Positions 8,152 through 14,973 of a stretch of 64,000 bases of DNA are shown here, piece by piece; position 1 is the stretch's first letter, and every line of letters starts with the position of its first letter. This DNA is from Mariniflexile jejuense. GTDB lineage: Bacteria; Bacteroidota; Bacteroidia; Flavobacteriales; Flavobacteriaceae. The stretch lies in assembly GCF_042675665.1 (NCBI RefSeq), contig NZ_JBHTJI010000001.1, positions 930,001 to 994,000 of the forward strand, in the 5' to 3' direction. The position numbers and the translations under genes were made by a program. The notes beneath the pieces are model-generated. The model was not told where the DNA came from. It was given only the letters and a program-made list of their open reading frames with translations, and did no database searches.

Positions 8152-9882
8152 ATGTTCTCTTTCAATTACAATATTATTAAAATTTCAATTTGTTTTTCAA
8201 TTGTTTTACTGTCATTTTCATGTAAAAAAATTTCAAACACAAAGCAACCGATTGCGTTAAGTAATAACGCTACTTTTGACTGGTTTAACTACAAAGGTAT
8301 GGATGTACAATTCAACGCCGTTTCTCAAACAGATAGTACGTTTATAAATCCTATCCTTTCTGGTTTTTACCCCGACCCAAGTATTTGTGCTGCAAATGGC
8401 AAGTTTTATTTAATAACCTCTACATTTTCCTATTTCCCTGGCATTCCAATTTTTGAAAGTACCGATTTGGTGAATTGGAAACAATTAGGACATGTTATTA
8501 ACAGAAAAGAACAAGCCGACTTTAGTGGTTTAAATGTTTCTGAAGGCATGTTTGCACCAACTATTCGATTCCATAAGGGTACATTTTATGTAATTTGTAC
8601 TAATATTAGTGCTGGTGGAAATTTTATTGTAACCGCTACAAATCCCTCAGGTCCGTGGTCTGACCCAACTTGGATTCCAAACATAAACGGTATTGATCCA
8701 GATATCTTTTTTGATGATGATGGAAAAGTTTATATAACGCACAATGGTCCGCCACCAAATAATATCACAGTACATGATGGTCATAGAGCTATTTACATGT
8801 TTGAATATGATATTGAAAATAAAACCATAGTTGGCGATTCTAAACTATTAATTAATGGCGGCACCGATATGGCTAAAAAACCAGTATGGATTGAAGCACC
8901 TCACATTATTAAAAAAGATGGTTTTTACTATTTAATTTGTGCCGAAGGTGGTACTGGCTACAATCATTCTGAAGTTGTTTTTAGAAGTAAAAACGTATTT
9001 GGTCCTTATGAAAGTTATAAAAACAACCCTATTTTAACACAGCGTCATTTACAATCAAACAGAACTAACGAAGTTACAACTACTGGTCATGCCGATTTTG
9101 TAAAACTACCAAATGGCGATTGGTGGAGTGTGTTTTTAGGTTGCAGACCTTATGGGGACGATTTATACAATACGGGACGAGAAACATTTTTAATGCCTGT
9201 AGCTTGGGAAAATGGCTGGCCAACTATTGTTGGTGGTAATAACCCAATACCATTAGAACATAAAAAACCTCAACTTCCTATTTCAAAAGTATTAAATGAA
9301 TATACAACTGGTAATTTTACTACACATGATGATTTTAATGGCAATACACTTGATTTAAAATGGAATTTTATTAGAACACCTTTAGAAAAGTGGCACGAAT
9401 TGCACGGTGGAAAATTACATATTCAACCCAGAAAAGAATCTATTCACACAAAAACCAATTATTCATTTATAGGAAGACGCCAACAACATTTACAATTTGA
9501 AGCTTCAACTAAGTTAACTTTTAACCCAACCGATACTTTTCAAGCTGCAGGATTAGTAGCTTTTCAAAATGAAAGTCACTATATATTCATTGGGAAACGC
9601 TTAAACAAACATGGAAAAATTGAAGTTTTTGTGGAGCTAACCAATTCAACCACAAACGATAGTAAACCTTCTATAATAGCAAACAAAGAAATAGAAACAT
9701 CTGATTTGTTTATAAAAATTAAAGGTGACAAACGCTTTTATAGCGCATATTATAAAACTTCTGAAAAAGCATCTTGGATATTGTTAGCAAACCAAATTGA
9801 TGGCTCTATTTTAAGCACAAAAACTGCAAAAGGCTTTGTAGGTACTTATTTAGCCATGTACACATCTTCAAACCATTTTTAA
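8152..9882 (+). CDS. GH43 beta-xylosidase-like lipoprotein
   Basis: A five-bladed-propeller glycosidase. The subfamily is typically beta-xylosidase or alpha-arabinofuranosidase, and the context favours xylosidase. Residues 8-24 form a lipoprotein signal with lipobox LSFSC (Cys24), which supports the ATG at 8152. GFYPDPS contains the general base Asp75. GIDPDIFFDDDG and WIEAPHIIKKDGFYYL carry the usual pKa-modulating Asp and acid Glu. HADFVKLPNGDWWSVFLGCR is typical of long GH43 xylosidases. A C-terminal beta-sandwich (about 400-576) matches the accessory domain of this group. The gene diverges from the LacI gene and converges on xylA at a shared terminator. Codons 31-34 coincide with a LacI-type palindrome. 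Confidence 0.92.
   Translation: MFSFNYNIIKISICFSIVLLSFSCKKISNTKQPIALSNNATFDWFNYKGMDVQFNAVSQTDSTFINPILSGFYPDPSICAANGKFYLITSTFSYFPGIPIFESTDLVNWKQLGHVINRKEQADFSGLNVSEGMFAPTIRFHKGTFYVICTNISAGGNFIVTATNPSGPWSDPTWIPNINGIDPDIFFDDDGKVYITHNGPPPNNITVHDGHRAIYMFEYDIENKTIVGDSKLLINGGTDMAKKPVWIEAPHIIKKDGFYYLICAEGGTGYNHSEVVFRSKNVFGPYESYKNNPILTQRHLQSNRTNEVTTTGHADFVKLPNGDWWSVFLGCRPYGDDLYNTGRETFLMPVAWENGWPTIVGGNNPIPLEHKKPQLPISKVLNEYTTGNFTTHDDFNGNTLDLKWNFIRTPLEKWHELHGGKLHIQPRKESIHTKTNYSFIGRRQQHLQFEASTKLTFNPTDTFQAAGLVAFQNESHYIFIGKRLNKHGKIEVFVELTNSTTNDSKPSIIANKEIETSDLFIKIKGDKRFYSAYYKTSEKASWILLANQIDGSILSTKTAKGFVGTYLAMYTSSNHF
8244..8256. promoter_or_regulatory. LacI-type operator-like palindrome, copy 2, inside the GH43 gene
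   Basis: GCAACCGATTGCG lies about 92 bp after the GH43 start codon. Its first 12 bases are the exact reverse complement of the site at 2661-2672. A site here could act as a transcriptional roadblock, or be a downstream operator for a promoter near 8119 (TATATTTA). It codes for part of a low-constraint linker (KQPIA) just after the lipobox. Confidence 0.5.
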
Positions 9883-9888
9883 ATATAA

Positions 9889-9914
9889 AAAGGCAGCTAA
9901 AACTAGCTGCCTTT
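9889..9914. terminator. Bidirectional intrinsic terminator between GH43 and xylA
   Basis: Arms AAAGGCAGCTA (9889-9899) and TAGCTGCCTTT (9904-9914) pair perfectly around an AAAC loop. T-rich tails on both strands serve the two convergent genes. Confidence 0.9.
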
Positions 9915-9937
9915 ACTTTTTATATCCTTTTATTTAA

Positions 9938-11263
9938 TTAGATATATTGATTAATTATATTCTCAAACAACTCTTGCTTGCCACTTATTAATGGCAATTC
10001 ACCGTTTTCTTGAGCTATTTTATATAAATCTTGTAGATTTAATTTACCTGCTTCAAAATCTTTTCCTTTTCCAGAATCGAATGATGCGTAACGATCTTTT
10101 CTTAATTTTTCGTAAGGAGATGATGTAATGATTTTATCTGCAATCAATAAGGCTCTTGCAAAGGTATCTGCACCACCAATGTGTGCTAAAAATACATCTT
10201 CCAAATCGGTTGAGTTTCTTCTTATTTTTGCATCAAAATTAACACCGCCACCTTGTAAGCCACCAGCTTTTAAGAATACCAACATCGCTTCGGTAGTTTC
10301 TTGAATGTTATTTGGAAATTGGTCTGTATCCCAACCATTTTGATAATCACCACGGTTTGCATCTAAACTTCCTAACATACCAGCTTTTGCAGCAACTTCA
10401 ATTTCGTGTTGGAAGGTGTGTTGTGCCAAGGTTGCGTGATTTACTTCAATATTAATTTTGAAATCTTTATCTAAACCATATTCTTTTAAGAAACCGATAG
10501 CCGTAGCCGAATCGAAATCGTATTGGTGTTTAGATGGTTCCATTGGTTTTGGCTCTATAAAGAAATTACCTTTAAAACCTTGAGCTCGAGCATAGTCTCT
10601 TGCCATGGTTAAAAATTGTGCCATGTGGTCTAACTCACGACCCATATCGGTATTTAGCAAAGTCATATAACCTTCTCTTCCTCCCCAAAACACATAGTTT
10701 TCTCCGTTTAAAGCGATGGTTGCATCTAAAGCTAATTTTACTTGTCCGCCTGCTCTAGCAACAACCTTAAAATCTGGGTTAGTTGAAGCACCATTCATGT
10801 AACGTGGGTTTGAGAAACAGTTTGCTGTACCCCAAAGTAATTTTACGCCCGAAGCTGCTTGTTTTTGTTTTAAATACTCGGTAATAGTTGCTAATCTGCT
10901 TTCAGATTCTGCGAATGTTGCACCTTCACGAACTAAATCGTAATCGTGAAAACAGTAGTAACCGAATCCCATTTTTGTGATGAACTCGAATGCTGCATCT
11001 GCTTTATCTTTAGCTGCTTGAATAGCATCTGATGGTTTATCCCACTCAAAACTTTGTGTTCCAGGACCGAAGGGATCTGAACCTTGCCCACAGAAGGTAT
11101 GCCAGTAAGCTACTGAAAATTTAAAATGTTCGCGCATGGTTTTACCAGCAACCACTTGGTCTGGGTTGTAGTATTTAAATGCTAATGGGTTGTCTGATTC
11201 TTTTCCTTCAAACTTAATGTCTCCAATACCTTTGTAGTATTCTTTGTTTCCTATTAATGCCAT
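9938..11263 (-). CDS. xylA: Xylose isomerase
   Basis: Cytoplasmic interconversion of D-xylose and D-xylulose, metal-dependent. The 441-residue chain is the longer class II form. Recognisable blocks are YYCFHDYDL (catalytic His106), VFWGGREGYMTL, FIEPKPMEP (metal Glu237, Lys239), NIEVNHATLA (Glu273, His276), SLDANRGDYQNGWDTDQF (Asp301) and VNFDAKIRR (Asp344); all expected ligands are present. It is the last gene of regulator-xylB-xylA, separated from xylB by 147 bp. That gap holds a dispersed palindromic repeat rather than an obvious promoter. Confidence 0.98.
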   Translation of the reverse strand: MALIGNKEYYKGIGDIKFEGKESDNPLAFKYYNPDQVVAGKTMREHFKFSVAYWHTFCGQGSDPFGPGTQSFEWDKPSDAIQAAKDKADAAFEFITKMGFGYYCFHDYDLVREGATFAESESRLATITEYLKQKQAASGVKLLWGTANCFSNPRYMNGASTNPDFKVVARAGGQVKLALDATIALNGENYVFWGGREGYMTLLNTDMGRELDHMAQFLTMARDYARAQGFKGNFFIEPKPMEPSKHQYDFDSATAIGFLKEYGLDKDFKINIEVNHATLAQHTFQHEIEVAAKAGMLGSLDANRGDYQNGWDTDQFPNNIQETTEAMLVFLKAGGLQGGGVNFDAKIRRNSTDLEDVFLAHIGGADTFARALLIADKIITSSPYEKLRKDRYASFDSGKGKDFEAGKLNLQDLYKIAQENGELPLISGKQELFENIINQYI

Positions 11264-11306
11264 AATTTTATGTTTATTTGTTGAACTGTTTGTTTGGAGT
11301 TACTAG

Positions 11307-11394
11307 TTGCGTTAGGGATTGTAGTGAAAATCCTTTTGCTTTTTTTAGCAAAAGATTGCAACGAAAAGCCCGACCCTTGTGGTAACGCCCAAAT
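11307..11394 (-). repeat. Dispersed intergenic element, copy A
   Basis: About 88 bp between xylB and xylA. Read on the minus strand it runs ATTTGGGCGTTACC ... GGTCGGGCTTTTCG ... CAATCTTTTGC-loop-GCAAAAGGATTTTCACT ... CAATCCCTAACGCAA. It aligns block by block with 44055-44167 on the plus strand. Its core can fold as a hairpin (AATCTTTTGC against GCAAAAGGATT). No coding potential. Elements of this form recur in flavobacterial intergenic DNA as far as I recall. Confidence 0.75.
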
Positions 11395-11410
11395 GTTTAT
11401 TTTCTTTTTA

Positions 11411-12898
11411 TTATTTTTTATTGATTATTATTTCTAATTCTGTTTTCCAGTTGTTATAGGCTTCTTGGTATGCTGTTTTATCTTTAAAAGGCATGAAGGT
11501 CATAACATGGTCGTTATCGATAATAGCTTTTCCAAAGCTTTCAAAATTACCTTTATGTAAATCTGCTGCTCTTGCGGCTCCAATGGCGCCTGTGGTATTG
11601 TAAATTTCAATTTCTTGTTCTATCAAGGTTGCTACAGTGTTTGCAAAAATTTCGGAACGGAATAAATTGTCGTTTCCTGCACGTATAACCGTTGGTTTTA
11701 TACCATCGGACTTTAAGATTTCCATACCGTAAACGAATGAAAATGCAATACCTTCTAAAGCGGCGCGACATATATGCCCTTTATGGTGATTGTTTAGGTT
11801 TAGGTTTACAATGCGTGTGCCTATTTCTTTGTTATTTAGCATGCGTTCTGCACCATTGCCAAACGGGATTAAACATACACCATCGGAACCTACTGGTATG
11901 CTTGATGCTAACGTATTCATTTCTTCATACGAGCTTACTGCTAAATTGTTTAGCAACCAACGGTATTGAATGCCTGCACCATTTATACAAAGTAACTTGC
12001 CTATTCTGGCTTCTGCACCTTTTTTGTAGTTTACGTGTGCAAAATTGTTAACACGTGCGCTTTCTTTTGCCGATAAACTATTTGTTACAGCATAAAAAAC
12101 ACCCGATGTTCCGCCAGTTGCAGCGACTTCACCTGGATTGAATACGTTTAATGATAACGCGTTATTTGGCTGATCGCCTGCTCTATAAAATATAGGTGTT
12201 CCTGTAGCGATACCACTTTCTGCTTCACCTTTTTTATCTACAACAGATTGTAAACCGAAGGTATCAACAATATCTGGTACTAAATTTTTGTCTATACCAT
12301 ACTGTTCTAAAAGAAAATTGGCAACTTCATCTTTTTTGAAATTCCAAAAAATACCTTCTGAAAGCCCTGAAATAGTTGTATTTATTGTGTTTGAAAACTT
12401 ATAAGCAATATAATCTCCTGGAAGCATGAACTTATAAATGTTTTTATAAATTTCTGGTTCGTGGTCTTTTACCCACTTTAACTTTGACGCTGTAAAGTTT
12501 GCTGGCGAGTTTAAAAGATTTGCTGAACAGACATCTTCACCTATGGTTTCAAATGCTTTATTACCTATTTCAACTGCTCTACTATCGCACCAAATAATGC
12601 TTTTTCTTAATGGCACACCATCTTTATCAACAATTACCAACCCGTGCATTTGGTATGAAATACCGATGCCTTTTATTTCTGTTCTTGTAATATTGTGCTG
12701 TTTTTTTAACTTCTGTATGGTATTGCATACATGATGCCACCAATCTTCAGGTTTTTGTTCTGCCCATCCGTTTTTTTGAGCATGCATGCCCATTTCCTGC
12801 TCTGGCTCTTGCACAACGCCTAAACTTTTTCCTGTTGCTATTTCAACCAATGCGGCTTTAATGGAAGAACTACCTATATCTAATCCTAAATAGTACAT
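11411..12898 (-). CDS. xylB: Xylulokinase (FGGY family)
   Basis: ATP-dependent phosphorylation of D-xylulose to xylulose-5-phosphate, which enters the pentose phosphate pathway. The FGGY fold shows the N-terminal phosphate-binding loop YYLGLDIGSSSIKAALVE and ISYQMHGLVIVDKDG. The GDQPNNALSLNVFNPGEVAATGGTSG segment contains the catalytic Asp, and RAALEGIAFSFVYGMEIL is a C-terminal family signature. 495 aa is normal. The start codon lies 3 bp after the regulator stop, so translation is probably coupled. It feeds directly on the product of xylA. Confidence 0.96.
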   Translation of the reverse strand: MYYLGLDIGSSSIKAALVEIATGKSLGVVQEPEQEMGMHAQKNGWAEQKPEDWWHHVCNTIQKLKKQHNITRTEIKGIGISYQMHGLVIVDKDGVPLRKSIIWCDSRAVEIGNKAFETIGEDVCSANLLNSPANFTASKLKWVKDHEPEIYKNIYKFMLPGDYIAYKFSNTINTTISGLSEGIFWNFKKDEVANFLLEQYGIDKNLVPDIVDTFGLQSVVDKKGEAESGIATGTPIFYRAGDQPNNALSLNVFNPGEVAATGGTSGVFYAVTNSLSAKESARVNNFAHVNYKKGAEARIGKLLCINGAGIQYRWLLNNLAVSSYEEMNTLASSIPVGSDGVCLIPFGNGAERMLNNKEIGTRIVNLNLNNHHKGHICRAALEGIAFSFVYGMEILKSDGIKPTVIRAGNDNLFRSEIFANTVATLIEQEIEIYNTTGAIGAARAADLHKGNFESFGKAIIDNDHVMTFMPFKDKTAYQEAYNNWKTELEIIINKK

Positions 12899-12901
12899 AA
12901 T

Positions 12902-13888
12902 TTATAATGATTCTCTTAATAATAATTTAGTTGGAATATAACTTTGTAATGGTTTATCGTGCGTAATGAATGCTGCTGCTTGCGCACCTAACATTTGAAA
13001 GTCGGTTGATATTACCGAAATACCTTTGTAAATGAATTGCTTCATAGGTGTTTCATTATATGACAAAAAACCTACATCGGTTCCTGGTTCAAAATTTTTA
13101 GTTCGGCATTGTTCTAAAAACATACCTAAAATTCTATCGCTTACGCTAATGTATGCTTCGTGTTTTACAATTTTAAACTCGGCAGGTTCGGTTACAATTT
13201 TATATTTAAAATTATAAGTATCACAGAAATTTTTAAAATAAGTAACAGATTCAACTGGATGCTTAGTGAATGTTGGATACACAAATACCAGTTTTTTATA
13301 TTTTTTAAATGCTGAAATGACTGTTTCTAAGGCTTCATAAAATGACTTACCAAAATCTTGAAACACATAGTTGTTTGATGCAGTTGAATAGACATTCCAA
13401 TCGATTAGTAATAATTTATCATTATCAAAATCTGACAACACATCCAGTACTTCTTTATTATTAAAAGTCATTACCACATACTTATAATATTTACCTTTAC
13501 TATTATTTAAAATAGTTTTGAAATTATTAATGTTGTAATGATGAAATTGCACATCTACAATTACATTTTTAGGTAAATTATTTACAAATGAATGGTATAA
13601 AACTTCTTTGTAAGCTTTAAACGTATCTAGCACCAAAAGCACTTTTCGCGTATCGTTTGCTACATAATACCCTTTGTTTGGAACAGATTCTATAACGCCG
13701 TTTTCTTTTAAAATTGAATAAGCCTTAAAAACCGTATCTCTAGACAAACTATAATCTTTACAAATAGAATTTACAGACGGTAGCGCATCACCACTAGACA
13801 ATGTACTATTAGAAAGCGCATCGTTAATAGCGTTTACTAATTGCTGGTATTTAGGAATATCACTATTAAAATTGATATCAAAAATCAT
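12902..13888 (-). CDS. GntR-family regulator with sugar-binding-like domain, probable xylose regulator
   Basis: The winged-helix GntR domain (DIPKYQQLVNAINDALSNST, then PSVNSICKDYSLSRDTVFKAYSIL and GVIESVPNKGYYV) is followed by a LacI-like periplasmic-binding fold (about residues 80-328) as effector domain. I place the start at the ATG at 13888. A longer reading from the TTG at 13918 would begin inside the -7 box of the gene's own promoter. xylB and xylA follow on the same strand, so it probably controls xylose catabolism and, through the element at its own start point, itself. The domain order resembles that of AraR-type regulators. Effector and mode (repressor or activator) are inferred. 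Confidence 0.9.
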   Translation of the reverse strand: MIFDINFNSDIPKYQQLVNAINDALSNSTLSSGDALPSVNSICKDYSLSRDTVFKAYSILKENGVIESVPNKGYYVANDTRKVLLVLDTFKAYKEVLYHSFVNNLPKNVIVDVQFHHYNINNFKTILNNSKGKYYKYVVMTFNNKEVLDVLSDFDNDKLLLIDWNVYSTASNNYVFQDFGKSFYEALETVISAFKKYKKLVFVYPTFTKHPVESVTYFKNFCDTYNFKYKIVTEPAEFKIVKHEAYISVSDRILGMFLEQCRTKNFEPGTDVGFLSYNETPMKQFIYKGISVISTDFQMLGAQAAAFITHDKPLQSYIPTKLLLRESL

Positions 13889-13913
13889 AAACCGTTCTGT
13901 TCTGTTCTGGTTT
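13889..13913. promoter_or_regulatory. Operator-like element at the regulator start site
   Basis: Arms AAACC (13889-13893) and GGTTT (13909-13913) flank three tandem GTTCT units. The element fills the space between the -7 box and the start codon of the GntR-type gene, so a bound protein would block initiation. Autoregulation is inference. Confidence 0.5.
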
Positions 13914-13915
13914 GA

Positions 13916-13945
13916 CAAAAATACTTATTTTTTTTAAGTCAACAA
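13916..13945 (-). promoter_or_regulatory. Promoter of regulator-xylB-xylA
   Basis: On the minus strand TTG (13945-13943), a 19-bp spacer and a perfect TATTTTTG -7 box (13923-13916). Transcription would start near 13908, leaving a leader of about 20 nt before the ATG at 13888. Confidence 0.7.
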
Positions 13946-13975
13946 GAATTTCAATCATATTTTTTCATTGAACAC

Positions 13976-13983
13976 TACTTTTG
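13976..13983 (+). promoter_or_regulatory. -7 box for the small secreted protein gene
   Basis: TACTTTTG fits TAnnTTTG exactly, about 50 bp before the ATG at 14033. No convincing -33 TTTG at the right distance. Confidence 0.4.
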
Positions 13984-14032
13984 CATCATATTCTAATAAT
14001 TGATTATATTTATGAAAACTAAACCCCATATT

Positions 14033-14626
14033 ATGAAAAAAAGCATACTACTTATCCTTCTACTAGCTTCTGTTTTATCTTTTTCACAAACAGGAACAAA
14101 TGCTAATGCAAAAAAAGATCCAACTACAAATTCAAACGAAAAAACATTTACTTACAACTCAGCTGGTCTAAACCCAAACATTGTATCTGTTGAAGTGAAA
14201 AACACTAATGAAAGTACTCTATATCAAAAATCCTTAGAATGGATTCAAGAAAAATATAGTTCTAATAATGTTATAAAAAAGAAAGAAGCGAATAAACTAT
14301 TACGAATTGAAGCAACTTCAAACAGTGCTATTTGTTTTGGTTTAGATAAAGATTACACGTGTGAAACATTAAATTACATATTTGAAATAACCTTTAAAAA
14401 TGGCGAATACAGATTTGAACCTATAGAAATTTCTTATACTGTATCAAAAAATAAAAAAGAAAAAGCACGCGATATAACATTTAAGAAAAGTAGTTTTCAT
14501 GATAAAAATGGTGAAGTTGATAGTGGTTATGAAAAAGTACCGTTTCAAATTGAAGCTTTATTAAACAACATAAACAAAAGCTTATTTAATTTTATAACCA
14601 GCAATGAACAAGAAGATGAATGGTAG
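14033..14626 (+). CDS. Small secreted protein with DUF4468-like domain
   Basis: The function is unknown. The ATG at 14033 gives a clear signal peptide (MKKSILLILLLASVLSFSQ); the two upstream ATGs at 14000 and 14012 would put charged residues ahead of it. The mature part begins with an Asn/Thr/Lys-rich linker. A domain with alternating strands and helices follows: SLEWIQEKYSSNNVIKKKEA, LLRIEATS, then FEITFKNGEYRFEPIEI. This pattern resembles the DUF4468 (TBP-like fold) family, found in Bacteroidota envelope proteins. Two Cys residues, in ICFGLD and YTCETL, could form a disulphide. It stands alone between the xylose regulator and the tRNA pair, with its own -7 box. The domain call is from pattern only. 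Confidence 0.65.
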   Translation: MKKSILLILLLASVLSFSQTGTNANAKKDPTTNSNEKTFTYNSAGLNPNIVSVEVKNTNESTLYQKSLEWIQEKYSSNNVIKKKEANKLLRIEATSNSAICFGLDKDYTCETLNYIFEITFKNGEYRFEPIEISYTVSKNKKEKARDITFKKSSFHDKNGEVDSGYEKVPFQIEALLNNINKSLFNFITSNEQEDEW

Positions 14627-14659
14627 AAATAAAAATGTTGAGATTTGTTACAAATAAAA

Positions 14660-14689
14660 AAAGCCTTATCAAATAAATGATAAGGCTTT
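14660..14689. terminator. Terminator of the tRNA pair, also facing the secreted-protein gene
   Basis: AAAGCCTTATC (14660-14670) pairs with GATAAGGCTTT (14679-14689). On the minus strand it is followed by TTTTTATTTG, a good U-tract for the tRNA transcript. On the plus strand the tail is weaker. Confidence 0.8.
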
Positions 14690-14691
14690 AG

Positions 14692-14775
14692 TACTGAGGA
14701 CGGGACTTGAACCCGTACAGCCTAATGGCCATTGGATTTTAAGTCCAACGTGTCTACCAATTCCACCACCTCAGC
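14692..14775 (-). tRNA. tRNA-Leu (anticodon UAA)
   Basis: The minus strand reads GCTGAGGTGG at the 5' end, with D-arm GGAATTGGTAGACAC, anticodon loop CTTAAAA (TAA), a long variable arm as in class II tRNAs and T-arm GGGTTCAAGTCCC. The acceptor strand CCTCAGT with discriminator A closes it. The CCA end is not encoded. Length 84 nt. Confidence 0.95.
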
Positions 14776-14804
14776 GTCTTGGTATATTTTTAAGAAAGTT
14801 TCAG

Positions 14805-14876
14805 AGCGAAAGACGGGATTTGAACCCGCGACCCTCACCTTGGCAAGGTGATGCTCTACCCCTGAGCTACTTTCGC
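14805..14876 (-). tRNA. tRNA-Gly (anticodon GCC)
   Basis: The minus strand begins GCGAAAGTAGCTCAGGGGTA, has anticodon loop TTGCCAA (GCC) and T-arm CGGGTTTGAATCCCG. The acceptor stem GCGAAAG/CTTTCGC is followed by discriminator T, as usual for glycine tRNAs. No CCA encoded. It lies 29 bp upstream of tRNA-Leu in the same transcript. Confidence 0.95.
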
Positions 14877-14914
14877 AGTTTTTAAATGAACGTGCAACAT
14901 TGCTATTGCGGATG

Positions 14915-14944
14915 CAAATTTAAAACTTTTCTAAGAACTGCAAA
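14915..14944 (-). promoter_or_regulatory. Promoter of the tRNA-Gly/tRNA-Leu unit
   Basis: On the minus strand TTTG (14944-14941), an 18-bp spacer and TAAATTTG (14922-14915): an exact match to the Bacteroidota consensus, about 38 bp before the mature tRNA-Gly. It lies between the mutS stop and the tRNAs, so the tRNAs need not depend on mutS read-through. Confidence 0.8.
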
Positions 14945-14973
14945 GCCTTTTTACAAAATAAATGAAATTATTT

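Noticed and set aside
11307..11394. Riboswitch or leader RNA for xylA
   Set aside because: A matching element occurs between convergent genes at 44055-44167, so it is a dispersed repeat and not a xylA-specific leader.
11692..12051. 119-codon open frame antisense to xylB
   Set aside because: A shadow of a well-conserved kinase; no recognisable domain, unusual Cys/Leu-rich composition.
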